Source of the DNA: Thraustochytrium sp. TN22
Lineage: Eukaryota; Sar; Bigyra; Thraustochytrida; Thraustochytriidae
NCBI GenBank assembly: GCA_013306675.1
Contig: JABLUY010000102.1
Coordinates: forward strand, 55,252-119,251
Direction of reading: 5' to 3'
Length of the DNA: 64,000 nucleotides
Positions 1 through 11,100 of this stretch are shown here, piece by piece (the first letter of the stretch is position 1; the number at the start of each line of letters is the position of its first letter). A program made the translations under genes and the position numbers. The notes beneath the pieces are model-generated. The model did no database searches. It saw nothing but the letters and a program-made list of their open reading frames with translations, and had not been told where the DNA came from.

Positions 1-137
1 GAATCCTTTCCGGCTCCCTTCCAAAGCGACGTTGCAGACGTCACGTCCACACGTGAATGAGACGAGACAGGCAGGCAGGCAGGCAAGCAGACATAGTTAC
101 AGGCAAAGACATGCGAGCAAGCACGTCAGGTACACAA

Positions 138-1253
138 TCAGGGCACAGCGTAGTACTCGAGGACGGAAATGCGGTTCTTGTCGTGCTCGTGGCTGTTGGC
201 GCGGTTATAGCCGCCAAGCAGCGTGCGGCGGCCGCTGTGGAAGGCGAGGCCATCGGCCTCGGTGCCGCCGAGGAGCGGCTGGTGGCGCAGCACAGTGCCG
301 GTTTGCAAGCTGGCCGTGCTGAGCGTGGTTTCGTCGTCGTCGGCGAAAAAGTAGATGAGGTCTAGCATCGGGTCGACCGCGGCACTCTGCACTTGGACGA
401 GGCCCCTGGCGGCGTGCAAGTCGGGCGCGTTGAAGAGCAGCTGCAAGGTGCCACCCTGCTTGTCAAGCGAGAGCAGGTCGACCCAGTGCACGCTGGTGAC
501 GTTCCAAAAGGTGCCAAAGTACAGACGGCGCCGAAGGGAGTCGTATGTGAGCCAGTCCCAGCCGTAGCCCTTGTGGCGCGCCGCGGTGCGCGCAGACCGC
601 GGCTCCAGCGAGTCAGCGTCCACGGCAAAGATGGCCCCCACGGCGCCGTCCGTCTCCGTGCGGCAGGCGAGCCAAAGCTCGGCGCCATGTTCCTCCGAGT
701 AGGCCCACTCGCCGCCACCGATGTGGGCCACAGCGACGCCGTCGACCTTGCCAAATTCGGAGCCCAGGTCGTACTGGCGCTTCTTGAGGACGCCCAGGAC
801 GGACCCCGTGTCCGCGTCCACCTCGTACACCACGGCGCCCTGAGTGAAGAGGGCGTACAGCCGGGTGAAGCTGTCGTCCAGCGAGAGACCCTCCAGGCCA
901 CCCAGGTCGGCCTCGTGCTCGTAGAGGGCCAGGGCCGCGTTCTGCGGCGTCTGCAGCAGATCCCGGCCGGGCGCCCAACGCGGCCGTAGTGTGGCGTCAA
1001 GCGTGCCCCAGCACACGTTGTCATCGGCCATGACGGAGACGCCGAACTTGATGAGCACCCATAGCACGAAGCTGAGGCCGGCAATTCCGAACGGGATCAC
1101 GAGGATAGCCTGCTTCCCGTGGCACTGCCAGCGGCTGCCCCACGAGAAGCACCACCATCGGCTCGCGCGCACCTCGCCAAAGTTCTGCAGCGACGCGCGG
1201 CGGCCGCCAGCTGTTTCCACCTGCATCGCCTGGAAGTCCTCTGCCTCCAGCAT
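138..1253 (-). CDS. Type II membrane protein with propeller-like ectodomain, tandem copy 1
   Basis: A 371-aa product, read from the first in-frame ATG; the frame stays open upstream to 1739 but only with a TTG, so I did not extend it. A short N-terminal tail (about residues 1-48, ending CHGKQ) precedes one hydrophobic segment (about 49-74). The remaining ~295 residues form repeated short beta-strand-like units with motifs such as VAHIGGGEWAYSEE and GWDWLTYD, resembling a six- or seven-bladed propeller of the kind that reads out a single bound surface. It is clearly paralogous to the next gene: the CHGKQ-TM block, the following CWG motif, the VAHIGG block and the final ISVLEYxxVP all match. 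The basic N-terminal side suggests cytosolic N-terminus and extracellular or lumenal C-terminus. I do not recognise a named family; function unknown. Confidence 0.72.
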   Translation of the reverse strand: MLEAEDFQAMQVETAGGRRASLQNFGEVRASRWWCFSWGSRWQCHGKQAILVIPFGIAGLSFVLWVLIKFGVSVMADDNVCWGTLDATLRPRWAPGRDLLQTPQNAALALYEHEADLGGLEGLSLDDSFTRLYALFTQGAVVYEVDADTGSVLGVLKKRQYDLGSEFGKVDGVAVAHIGGGEWAYSEEHGAELWLACRTETDGAVGAIFAVDADSLEPRSARTAARHKGYGWDWLTYDSLRRRLYFGTFWNVTSVHWVDLLSLDKQGGTLQLLFNAPDLHAARGLVQVQSAAVDPMLDLIYFFADDDETTLSTASLQTGTVLRHQPLLGGTEADGLAFHSGRRTLLGGYNRANSHEHDKNRISVLEYYAVP

Positions 1254-2180
1254 CGGCGCGCTCGCAGATCGCGAGATCTTGCCTGCCGGCGCCTGCCGCG
1301 AGCGCGCCTCGCGCCGAGCCTCGTTGCGTGCGCGAGCCTTGAGCGAGCGTCGACCGTGAGCGTCGCCGGCGCCGGCCGCCCTCGATGCCGGCCGGCCGCT
1401 CGCTCGCCGCCGCCGGGCCAGCCGGCCGCCAGAGCCGCCAGCCGGGGCTCGGGCGCTCGCTCGGGGAGGGGCGCCCGCCCGCCCTCCGCCGCCGCCCTCC
1501 GCTGCCGCCGCCGCCGCCGGCCCGCCGCCGCGCCGCGCGCCGCGCCAGGTCTGCCTGCCTGCTCGCCTCGTGCAGCCGCGGTTCTCCTTCTTGCTCCTGT
1601 AGTACGAGCGCGACGCCGCCGGCGACTCGGAGGAGGCGGGCTCGGCCAGCCTCTTGGCCTCGGCCTTGGCCTTGGCCTCGGCCCCGGCCTTGGCCTTGGC
1701 CTCGACCTGTTGAAATCCTCGACCTGCTACGCTCGACAAAGGACCTCGATGAGGAGTTGGAGGAGACCTCGAACCGTTGACCTCCCGAGCTCATCCTTGA
1801 CCCGACGACCTGCCTCTTGGCGTCGGCGCCCCGCTGGCAACCGGCCATGCAGCCTTTTGCCATCGTGACACAGGCTCCTCTTTTTGTTGCAGCACATGGG
1901 CACCTTTGTGCTCCGAGACCTCTGTCTCACGCCTGTGTGCCTTGGACGCGCTTTCGCAATGGAGATCAAGTCGTCATGTCATCATTGATCAGTCAATCTA
2001 GTCTTTACATGCACTGCACGAGAGGCAGCGCCATCAGTGAGTCGCGGCATACCATGCTGTGCCCGCATATCCGCGGTGGCCTCCTTGGCATCTGCACGTC
2101 AGCTGCGGCCTTTGCACTTGTGCACCCCTGCTGCGGTCATCGCAACTTCTGCGTGTCTGCATGGCCTCGGATCGTTCAAG
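1254..2180. other. Spacer between tandem paralogues
   Basis: About 930 bp separating the two same-strand paralogues. The half next to the downstream gene (1254-1740) is extremely GC-rich and stays open in the gene's frame without an ATG. The half next to the other paralogue is closer to 50% G+C. It presumably holds the promoter of the first copy and the 3' end of the second; no motif stands out. Confidence 0.5.
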
Positions 2181-3377
2181 TCACGGGACACGAGCGTACT
2201 CGAGGATGGAGATGAAGCGATTGGAGCGTGTGCCGGCTGGGTCTTGGTGCAGACGGTCCCGGTTGTAGCCTGCAATAAGAGTTCGTCGCTCGCGGTGGAA
2301 GGCGATGCCGTCGGACTCGTAGCCGCCATGCAGTGGCTCGTGGCGCAGCGCCGTGCCGGTGGCGAGATCGATGGTGGACAGCGTATTGAGCTGGTCGTCC
2401 GTGTAGAGCAAGAGCTGGTTAAGCTCCGGGTCGATGGTGGCGCTCTGCACGTACTGAATGCCGTTTGCCTTGCGGGAGTCGGTCGCGTTGAACTTGATGG
2501 GGATCTGGCCGGACAGGCGCTCGGGCGAGGCCACGGCGAACCAGTAAATGGTGGAGACGTTGAAGAAGGTACCGTAGTAGAGGTGCTCGGTCTCCGGGTG
2601 GAAAGCGACCCAGTCCCAGCCATCGCCAGCCTGCACGGCAACGCGACGGTCGGGCTTGGGCAGCAGTGTGTCGACGTCGACCGCGAAGAGGCCGCCCTCG
2701 GCGCCCACCTCCTCGGCGTGCGTGGCGCACCAAATCTCCTCGCCGTACTCCTCGGTGAAGGCCCAGTCGACGCCGCCAATGTGGGCCACGGGCAAGGACA
2801 CGAGCTTGCCGAAATCATGCGAGAGGTTGTAGGCCAGCTGGCGCTCCACGCTGACGATCTGCGCAAGCTCTGGGTCCAAGCCAAAGACGCGCGCGCCGGA
2901 CGTGTGAAAGGTGTACATGCGCGTGTTGTCCGCGTTGAGCGTGATGCCCTGGATGCCAGAGAAAGCCGCGGGCACCTCCCAGAGCTCCAGCGAGCGGTTC
3001 TCGCCCCGGAGCAGGTCGCGCGCCGGCGCCCAGTGCGGCCTGAACTCGCTCGGTAGCGCGCCCCAGCACAGCCGCTCGTCCATGCGCACCACCGAGATGC
3101 CGAACTCGATGAGCACCCACAGCAGGAAGCTCAGCCCGGCCAGCCCGAACGGCAGCATCAGCAGCATCTGCTTCCCGTGGCACCTTGGCAGGTTATCGTA
3201 CACGCACATGCAGCACCAGCACAGGCTCGACCGCTCGCGGAAGTACGGCTCCTCCTGCGTCTCCTGCGTCTCCTCGATCGCCGGCTCGCTCTCCATCTCC
3301 TCGCCGCCGCCGTCATCCTCGGACCGCGACCGCTCGTCCCTCTCTGCGCCCGCGTCTGCCTCGGGGAACCTGATCAT
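2181..3377 (-). CDS. Type II membrane protein with propeller-like ectodomain, tandem copy 2
   Basis: A 398-aa product starting at an ATG that begins an acidic N-terminal tail (MIRFPEADAG..., many Glu). A cysteine cluster (CWCCMC, about residues 53-58) lies just before the CHGKQ motif and a hydrophobic segment at about 71-96. Cysteines in that position are often palmitoylated (inference). The ~300-residue C-terminal part shows the same repeated beta-strand units as the downstream copy and several potential N-glycosylation sites (NRS, NLS, NVS, NAT), in keeping with an outside location. The two copies diverge most in the cytosolic tails, so the ectodomain may be the conserved functional part while the tails were re-tooled. 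Family not recognised. Confidence 0.75.
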   Translation of the reverse strand: MIRFPEADAGAERDERSRSEDDGGGEEMESEPAIEETQETQEEPYFRERSSLCWCCMCVYDNLPRCHGKQMLLMLPFGLAGLSFLLWVLIEFGISVVRMDERLCWGALPSEFRPHWAPARDLLRGENRSLELWEVPAAFSGIQGITLNADNTRMYTFHTSGARVFGLDPELAQIVSVERQLAYNLSHDFGKLVSLPVAHIGGVDWAFTEEYGEEIWCATHAEEVGAEGGLFAVDVDTLLPKPDRRVAVQAGDGWDWVAFHPETEHLYYGTFFNVSTIYWFAVASPERLSGQIPIKFNATDSRKANGIQYVQSATIDPELNQLLLYTDDQLNTLSTIDLATGTALRHEPLHGGYESDGIAFHRERRTLIAGYNRDRLHQDPAGTRSNRFISILEYARVP

Positions 3378-3711
3378 CCCGCGCGCGCCTCGGCAGCCGT
3401 CGACGCCGCGGCCTCCCGCCGCCCGCCTGCCCGCGCCCGCGCTGCGCAGCGGCTGCGCGAGGTGGAGCAGGAGGCCCAGGTCGCCGTCCTCGTCGCCGAT
3501 GGCGCTCGCCGCCGCGCCGTGCCGCGCCGCGCCGCGCCGCGCCGCGCCGCGCCGCGCCGGGCCGGTCAGGCGCAGCAGGCCGCGCCGCTGCGCCGCTGCC
3601 GCCCGCCGCCGCCCCGCTGCCGCCGCCGCTCTCGCCGCGCCGGCGTCGGGGGCTTGAGCGTTTGGGGAGCGCGACAACGCCAAGGTCGCCGCGTACGAGC
3701 TCGAGCAAGGC

Positions 3712-3745
<34 letters not shown>

Positions 3746-5205
3746 AACGCGTGGTGGGCGGCGGCCTCTTCGCTGTCACAACATGGTGGCACAGGCCGAC
3801 TTTGCCTGCGGTGGACGCGCCGTGCGGAGGTTCTGCAGCGCGAAAACGCGACGCGCGACCTGACGAGACGAGACAAGATCGACGTTGTCGCAGTCTCACA
3901 GCCAGACGCAGTCAGACTGTAGTAAAAGGGTCGTCATGCCGAGGTTGAGCGGGTGAGGCTTGTTAGCAAAATGATCGCGAGGCTGTCAGAAGCCGCGCTT
4001 ATGCTGCGCTTATGCCGCGCTCGTGCTGCACTCATGCCGCACTCTAGCTAGCTAGCTCTAAGCTTAGCGCTTGTATGAGAGATTCAGAGGCTTCGGCCTT
4101 CAGCGCGTGCTGCCCATTCCCATGATCAGCGAGGATACCCCCTGGTACGTCCTTCACTGCAGGCGTATCACCCGTCGACTGACTTGAGCGCCACAGCCTC
4201 CAAGCGCCCCAAGAAGCGGAGGTCCAACCGCAACCAGTCTGTAGTCTGTAGGTAGTTCGCCACGCATTCTTGTTTCGGTTCCCCCGCTTCACGCGCAGCT
4301 TGGTCTCCCCTTGCGGTGCTCTCCTGGAGTAACCCCGCGGCCATGGCATACCCTCGACAGCCGGCCCATGCTCTCGCCAGGCGGAGCAGCCAGTCTACGG
4401 CCGCCCAGGAGGTGGTCCGCGTCCTGAGCCGCGTCCTGAGCCGCCTCGCGGCGCCGCCCGAGCCGCGCGCCGCCGTGCTACGCGCCGCGCCGCGACTCGA
4501 ACTGGGACCGGAGGGCCCCGTTCACACGGCCTGGCCACGCGCGCGGGCACTCCGCCGGGCACTCGGCCTCCCGCTGCTCGGAGCGCGTGGCGGCTGCGCG
4601 CGAGAATGCGCGCCTCTCCATCCACCGCAACTTGCAAGGCCCCGGCCGCAGCGCCGCCACGGCTCGCGGCCTCGCGCGGGCGCCGGCGCGAAGACGCCGG
4701 TCGCAAGGACGGATGGTCGGCCTCGCGGCCGGATGCCGCCGCCGATATCCTGATGGTCATGTACGTCAAGCCAAGTCGTGCATGCCGTGCCACCCGAGCT
4801 CGGCCTCAGCGTCAGGCCGTGGGCTTCAGGCGCGTCGGCGAGAGCGGCGAGAGCGGCGCCCCGCGCGGCCCCGAGCCCGGCGGCCGCCCGCACTGCGGCT
4901 GCTGCGCGGGCCGCGGCCGGCGCGGCCAGTAGGTATGCTAGCCCGGCGCCCTGATGACTAACTTAAAACTGACTGATGAGCTGATGAGAGAAGAGAAGGG
5001 AAAGCGAATGAATGTCGGGCAGACGCAGCCTGGGCCGCTTTCCCGACGCGGCAAAGCCGGATCGCGCGCGGGCAGACGGGCGCGGCGAGGGGGCGGCAAG
5101 ACGTCGTTCGCGATCGCGCTGACCAAGGCGGTGTTCCGCGCGCGAGCTCTGGGGAGGGAGGCCGGCAGGCGCGCCAGCAGCAGCACCAGCAGCAGCAGCG
5201 GCAGC
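3378..5205. other. Intergenic region, no supported gene
   Basis: Lies between the divergent membrane-protein and glycosyltransferase genes. It contains GC-rich low-complexity DNA (a GCCGC run near 3530-3560), a CCAG microsatellite, and a palindromic CTAG-type run at 4044-4057. Open frames at 4044-4350 and 4316-4960 give arginine/alanine/proline-rich strings with no recognisable domain, so they are not called. Confidence 0.5.
3713..3744. repeat. (CCAG)8 microsatellite
   Basis: Eight perfect copies of CCAG in the upstream region of the second membrane-protein gene. Confidence 0.9.
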
Positions 5206-6642
5206 ATGGGCCCGCAGGGGAGCAAAGCGTCCGCGGAGGGCGCCGAGGGCGCGCGGTTCTTCGCGGCGCCCGAGGGCAAGCCGTTCCTCGTGTACCAGTG
5301 CGGCACGAACAACTGGCAGCGCGAGGGCGAGTTCAGCCCCGGCAGCGGCATCCTGCACGAGGCACACCACAACGCGTGCCAGGAGATGGAGGGCGTCAAG
5401 TGCTACAGCATCTACCCGAGCCAGCACCAGAGCCCACACGAGGACCCGTACGTGGAGGTCTTCAAGCTGGAGCACCCGATCCCGATCTGCGAGTCCGTCT
5501 CGCCCGTGTCCTCGTACCGCTGGCACAGCATGAGCGACGAGGACTTCGAGGCGTACCTGCAGCGCCTCGAGGACACCGTGTACGCGCAGATGGAGGCGGC
5601 CGAGGAGCGCGAGGGCACCAACTTCAGCCTGTGCATCGCGCACCACACCTTCACCAACCCGCTCGTCATGCGTCGTGTGCTGCAGCGCCGCAAGGAGGCC
5701 GGCAAGCCGCCCGCCGCGCTCGCCTGCTTCGTGCACGGCACGGCGCTCAAGATGTACGTGCACGAGCGCGACCAGAAGAAGCCCGACGAGTTCCCGCTCC
5801 GCTTCCTGCCCATGATGCAAGAAGCCGGTGTCTTTGAGCCCGAGGACGACTGCGGCGTGCAGCTCTGCTTCGCCATCAGCAACCAGCAGATCGAGGCCTT
5901 CCGCGAGATCTTCGGCAGCTTTCCCGCGGACCGCGTCGTCATCTCGCCCAACGGCATCAACCAGCTCGTCTTCCACGAGCAGGCCGACTGCACCATCTCC
6001 AACACGCTCTCCCAGTACCCGTCCTGGTTCTACGAGGGCAGCGACCGCGAGTCCGCCGCCATCCCGGCCGACGACTACGACCACGTCGTCGTCATGGTCA
6101 GCAAGTTCGCCGACTGGAAGCGCGTCCCGGCGCTGCTCTACGCCGCCAAGGACTACGAGTCCTACTTCAAGGGCAAGGTGGCTACCGTCATTGTAGGCAC
6201 CGGCCCGCACGAGGCCCAGGTCGAGCTGCAGGACCTCGCCTTCAAGGAGCTCGAGCTTCAGCACACCTACTTCCTCGGCCCGCAGCCGCAGCCCGAGCTC
6301 GCCAAGCTCTACACCATCGCCTCCGTCGGTGTCTTTCCCTCCTACAAGGAGCCCTTTGGCATGGTGCTCATCGAGTGCATGGCCTGCGGCACGCCCGTCA
6401 TTGGCGCCAACTCGGGCGGCCCGCGCGACTTCGTCGACGAGACCGTCGGCACCCTTGTCGAGGAGACCGACGACCTCCAGGAGCTCGGCGGCCGCGTCTG
6501 CGATGCCGTCAAGGCTGCCGTGGACGAGGACTGGAAGTCCCAGCGCAAGGCCGCTTGCACCAAGCTCGTCGACGAGCGCTTCTCCGTCGCCAAGCAGGTC
6601 ACCGAGCTCCTTCACGGCACGCGCGACCGCCTGCACATTTAG
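5206..6642 (+). CDS. GT4-type (group 1) glycosyltransferase
   Basis: A 478-aa retaining glycosyltransferase of the GT-B fold. The C-terminal nucleotide-sugar half is clear: a GTGPHEAQVELQ strand-turn motif, then SYKEPFGMVLIECMACGTPVIG, which carries the family's E-x7-E pair (E382 and E390), followed by SGGPRDFVDE. The N-terminal half starts with a beta strand (FLVYQCGTNN) and includes an unusual IAHHTFTNP segment. I chose the ATG at the start of MGPQGSKAS. An in-frame ATG at 4954 would add an 84-residue basic, Ser-rich leader, which could be a targeting peptide. The acceptor is not identifiable; sugar-lipid or storage-glycan synthesis are possibilities only. Confidence 0.82.
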   Translation: MGPQGSKASAEGAEGARFFAAPEGKPFLVYQCGTNNWQREGEFSPGSGILHEAHHNACQEMEGVKCYSIYPSQHQSPHEDPYVEVFKLEHPIPICESVSPVSSYRWHSMSDEDFEAYLQRLEDTVYAQMEAAEEREGTNFSLCIAHHTFTNPLVMRRVLQRRKEAGKPPAALACFVHGTALKMYVHERDQKKPDEFPLRFLPMMQEAGVFEPEDDCGVQLCFAISNQQIEAFREIFGSFPADRVVISPNGINQLVFHEQADCTISNTLSQYPSWFYEGSDRESAAIPADDYDHVVVMVSKFADWKRVPALLYAAKDYESYFKGKVATVIVGTGPHEAQVELQDLAFKELELQHTYFLGPQPQPELAKLYTIASVGVFPSYKEPFGMVLIECMACGTPVIGANSGGPRDFVDETVGTLVEETDDLQELGGRVCDAVKAAVDEDWKSQRKAACTKLVDERFSVAKQVTELLHGTRDRLHI

Positions 6643-7155
6643 GCTCGTCGCTCAGCTGCGCGCCATCGCGTGAATATATTCCTTCGAGCGAGCGGCCGTG
6701 CTGGTCCGCCGTCGAAGCCCTATCCCAAGCAAGCAGCGCCACCGAGGCGGCAGCTTGGCAAGCATCAAACCAACGTCTCCGTTTCTACCGCTTCTTTCCT
6801 TTGGCCCAGGAGCCTTGCAAAAGCCCCAGCTCGCCGTCGATGGGGTCTCGCGCAGTCGCTGCGCGTGGACGGCGCCTTGCTTGCTTGCTTGCTTGCTAGT
6901 GCACTGCGCTGCCAGTGCGTGCGGCTACGGCTGGGGCCACCTTGGCTTCGGCTTGCGCTTTGCGGCTTGCGCTTTGGGCAGTGGACATCGATCGCACCTC
7001 GGGTCTTCTCTCTCCCTGCCAGTCTTGCAGCTAGCTAGCTCCCTGTCGTCTGGCTTGCCTCTTGGTTTGCCCAAGCCTCCGAGGTCTGGCTGGAGTGCAG
7101 ATCGGCATTTGAGCTCTGGAGGTCGAGGTCGAGCTGCGAGGCTGCGCGCGGCAGG
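6643..7155. other. Intergenic region with TTGC and CTAG-type repeats
   Basis: The 3' flank of the glycosyltransferase and 5' flank of the SURF1 gene. It holds five TTGC copies at 6877-6896 and a GCAGCTAGCTAGCT run ending near 7040. No coding frame with a domain was seen. Confidence 0.5.
7029..7040. promoter_or_regulatory. AGCT/CTAG palindromic run upstream of SURF1
   Basis: A short AGCTAGCTAGCT run about 115 bp before the SURF1 ATG. The same motif recurs close upstream of other genes in this window (47849 and 54074), so it may be a promoter element. This is inferred from position only. Confidence 0.25.
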
Positions 7156-7890
7156 ATGGCGCGGCGCGTGGACTGGGCCGGCGTGGGCGTGTTTGGGAGC
7201 CTGGCGGCCGCGACCTTCGGGCTGGGGAGCTGGCAGGTGCAGCGGTACCACTGGAAGGTGGACCTGGTGGAGCAGCGGCGGCGCATGCTGGCCCGCGAGG
7301 CGGTGCCGCTGGCGGCGGCGACGCTGAAGCCGTACGAGCGCGTGCGACTCGAGGGAAGCTACGAGTACGAGCAGTCGATGCTCGTGGGCCCGCGCAGCGC
7401 GCCGTCGCACGGCATGCAGGGCGCAGGCGCGATGCAGCCCAGCGGCTGGTACGTGGTGACGCCCTTCCGCGACACGGCCTCCGGCAAGCGCGTGCTCGTC
7501 AACCGCGGCTGGCTGCCGCGCGACCGCAAGGAGGACGCGCTGCGCCCGCCAGCCGGCGCCGCGCCCGCGGCGCCAACCTCGCTCGAGGGCGTGCTGGCCA
7601 AGGGCGAGGACGGCGGCACATTCACGCCGGAGAAACTCTCGCAGGACTCGGTCGAGTACTTTCGCATGGACGTGGACGCCATGCGCGCGCAGCGCGGCCT
7701 GGACGCTGACGCGCCGCTCGTTGAGCGCCTGCAGACGCGCCCAGAGGACGCCACCGCGCTGCCGCGGCCCAAGACGGCCGAGGACATGATGGTCTTCCAG
7801 GTGCACCCCATGACGCACGTTGGCTATGCGGCCACGTGGTATGGGCTCTGCGCCGCGGGTCTCTTCCTCATTAAGCGCAGATTTCTCTGA
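7156..7890 (+). CDS. SURF1: SURF1-family cytochrome c oxidase assembly factor
   Basis: A 244-aa protein of the SURF1/Shy1 family, which acts in the mitochondrial inner membrane during assembly of cytochrome c oxidase, probably around haem a insertion into COX1. The family plan is complete: an N-terminal TM segment (about residues 8-25) followed by GSWQVQRYHWKVDLVEQR, the RVRLEGSYEYEQSMLVGPR block, the signature GWYVVTPF...GKRVLVNRGWLPRD, and a C-terminal TM helix (about 219-240) in the context HVGYAATWYGL. Length is close to the family norm, although a long N-terminal mitochondrial presequence is not evident. It faces the WDR7-like gene tail-to-tail at about 250 bp. Confidence 0.93.
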   Translation: MARRVDWAGVGVFGSLAAATFGLGSWQVQRYHWKVDLVEQRRRMLAREAVPLAAATLKPYERVRLEGSYEYEQSMLVGPRSAPSHGMQGAGAMQPSGWYVVTPFRDTASGKRVLVNRGWLPRDRKEDALRPPAGAAPAAPTSLEGVLAKGEDGGTFTPEKLSQDSVEYFRMDVDAMRAQRGLDADAPLVERLQTRPEDATALPRPKTAEDMMVFQVHPMTHVGYAATWYGLCAAGLFLIKRRFL

Positions 7891-7984
7891 TTTGCATAGG
7901 TAGTGTGTGTGCCCTCTCATTTTTCTCTTTCTCCCTTCTTCTCGTGCTGCCTCTCGCGTGCAGGCATACATGCAATCTGCAAGG

Positions 7985-8012
7985 ACGTACGTACGCACGC
8001 ACGCACGCACGC
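7985..8012. repeat. ACGT/ACGC tetranucleotide repeat
   Basis: A short run of ACGT then ACGC tetramers in the 3' gap between the convergent SURF1 and WDR7-like genes, followed by CTTT- and CGTT-type simple sequence. Confidence 0.8.
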
Positions 8013-8142
8013 TTCGTTCGTTCTTTCTTTCTCTCCTACAAAGTACATAAATGTGCCAGCGAGCGGCGCACGATTTGAGAAAAAGGCCCGCGTGCGAACG
8101 AAGTCACCGCAGCAAGGGCGCCAGGTCCACGTGCGTACATAG

Positions 8143-11100
8143 TCACCGCAGCAAGGGCGCCAGGTCCACGCGCGTCTTGCCGTCCTCGCGGATCAGCCGC
8201 GTCCAGTCCATCGAGCAGTTATGGATGACATCGGACGCCGTGGCGGCGGCTGCGGCGGCCGCGGCACTCGGCGCGTTGCGGCCAGCACCGGTCTGCTGCG
8301 ACGAGGTCGATGACATGGACCGCGCCTGCGTGCGAAGCACCGGCAGCTTGTGCACCTTTTGGCAGGACCCCTGGATGCCGAGAAGGCCCGAGAGGAAGCC
8401 CGTGCCACCGCCCGTGTTCCACACACGAATAGCGGACTCCTGCGCGGCGTACGAGATCATGGAGTCGCCCGAATCAGGATTCAGCACAACCGCGGACACC
8501 GCGCCGACGTGGCCCTCGAAGATGCGCCACTTGGTCGCGGTGCGCAGGTCGTAGATGAGGATGATGGAGTCCACCGTGCCAACCGCGAAGCGCTGAGACT
8601 GCTGGTGGAAGGACACCATCGGAAAGCGCTTCACAAGCTGGTGCAGCACCATGGTACTGAACTTGAGACAGGCCTTGCGGATCTCGCTCTCGGACGGGTC
8701 CAGCGTCTTGATGACGATCTCCACCACCGCCGGCAGGTGCCGCAGGAGCGCCACCGGGTTACGCTTGATGAACTTACTCAGCGCCGTGAGCGCCTGGCGG
8801 TGCCGGCCCTGGCGCAGGGCGTCGCGCCCTACCGTCTCAATGAAGAGCAGCGGCTGCGCGCTCGCGATCTCAAAGAGGGCACGTTGGCACCCGGTCGCAG
8901 ACGATGGCGAAATGGTGGTTGAGCCACGCGCACCGGACGCGCCTGCGTCCGCCGCAGCCGCGCCCAGCAGGGACGACGAAGACGAACCATGTTGCGAAGC
9001 CTGTTGTTGTTGCTGCTGCTGCTGCTGCTGCTGTTGACTAAAGGGCCCAGCGAGGTCCTGCACCATGATGAGGTCGCTAATGAGCCCGGGCAGGTCCTCA
9101 ATGTACGGGCACCAGACGTAAAAACCTCGCGCCAAAAGCTCCGCCGCGATGACCGTGTCTTCGTTGTTGCGCTCCATGATGAAGCGGCGCAGCGCCTGCG
9201 CCACAAGGCGCGCCGTTGTGGGCGCCAGGTTCTCCGGGTGCGTCACGCCCATCATGCCCAGCACCACGACAGCGTGGCGGTCCGCGCCATTCGACAAGTG
9301 CAGGCGCGCCGCCCATTGTGCCGTGCGCGAAACGCGCAGCGGCTCTGGCATGCGCTCCACCGTCACTTGCAGCAGCAGGCGTGCAGCCACGCGCACGTGC
9401 TCGCTGGAGCCGTGGCTCAAAATGTACCGGCTCACCATGTCCAGACAGGGAAAGGTGTAGCGGCGGGCCTTGGTGAGCATGTCTGGGAACACGATGCCGT
9501 AGTGCGAGACCAGGCTCGACATGACCGCCTGCTGGTGCTCCTCGAGCGCATCCGAGGCCAGCAGGCTGATGAAGAGCGAGATGAGCCCCAGCGACTGCCG
9601 CGCCGTGAACTGGTCCGAGCACATCCAGCGCCGCGAGGTGTCGGCCAGCACCACGTACATGTTGGCGCTCGGAAGCGCGTGCACCAGGTAGCGGAAGCGT
9701 GAGTGCGAGGGCGGCTGAATGCCCAGCACCGCCGCTACTTGCGCGTCCAGGTCCGTGTCCAGCCCCCACTGCATGAAGAAGCACAGCAAGGACCGCAGCG
9801 CCGCCGAGTACGACTCGATCTCGTGCATGTGCAGCGTCCACACCTTCAGCCCGGGCACAGGCTCCAAAAAGCTGATGCCAGCGCCGCACTCCAGCGCCGC
9901 CTCGCCCTCAAACGGCGCCAGCTCGTGCGAGGACGCCAGCCCGGGAAAGGGCGTCATGGAAGAGGACACCGTGCCCCAGGACGAGGACGAGCTCGACCGC
10001 GGCCGCATCGTGGTCACCACCGGCTGTGTCCGGCGCCGCTCCTCCTGCACAGACGGCGGCGCCGGCGGGTAGACGCCAAAGACATACGGCGATGTGTATA
10101 GCGTGCTGCTCTTGAGCACGCGCTCGCTAATGAGGTCGAAGCTCCAGTCGTTGCCCAGCTCCACCTGGAACGGAGAGGCCCACCTCAGGGCCGCTGCGTC
10201 CACGTGTGCGGGACCCAGATACACGCGATACACCTGCTCGTACGCGTCGTTCAGAACCACTAGCGCGCGGTCGAAGAAGTCGTCCACGATGCACAGCTTC
10301 CCGTCCGAGAACGGCGAGATTGACATGGCGTCCACGCTCTGCAGGTTCACGCGAAACTCCATTACAAAGGTGGTCACCAGGGTGCGCAGGTCCAGCTCGA
10401 AAAGGCTGATCAGCGACGAGTTGTTGGAAGCCACCAACACGTGGTAGAGGTCACCGTGCCGCGCCGACACCGTCGCCGTCGTCGCCACGCTGCTGCGGCG
10501 GCTGCTCCCCAGCAGCGCCGCGCCGTCGGCGTCCTCCTCGCTCGACTCCGGCCCGCCCGTCTTGGGCGACGACGCCTGCTGCCAACCGCGGTCCCACGAC
10601 GGGTCGGGCGCCGGCTTGCACGTGATGACTAGCTGCCGGTGCGCGGCCGCCGGCAGAGGCGGCCCCAGGCACGCGTCATTGCTCTCGTACGGCAGCTCGT
10701 GCGCTCGGTACGCGCGCAGCTTCAGTGGACGCGCGCGCTTACCGGCCCGTTCGCGCCGCGACCGCCGCTGCGGCTTGGCATCGGTCACCGTGCGTGCAGC
10801 CGCGCGCTTCGTCTCAGGCAGCGTTGGAAGCGCGGGCGTCGAGGTCTTGGCCTCGCCCGCCTCCTCGCCGGCCTCCGCAGCGGCGGGGCTCTTTTCTGTG
10901 CTCGGGCCGCCTTCGGTGGTCACGTCGGCGATGGTCTCGCGCGCGTCTGCCTCGCTGCCAACCAGTTGGGTCGAGTCCTGTTCCTGCTCCAAGCAGAGAA
11001 AGATCTCGGAGGCGCCCAGCTGCACGACGTGGCCTATTCTAGACGGGTTAGCGCCGAGTCCCAGCACGGCGACGCTGGCCCGGCCGCCCGGGCTCATGTC

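Noticed and set aside
4963-6636. 557-codon frame antisense to the glycosyltransferase
   Set aside because: Leu/Val/Ala/Arg-rich shadow of the clear GT4 gene; no motif of its own.
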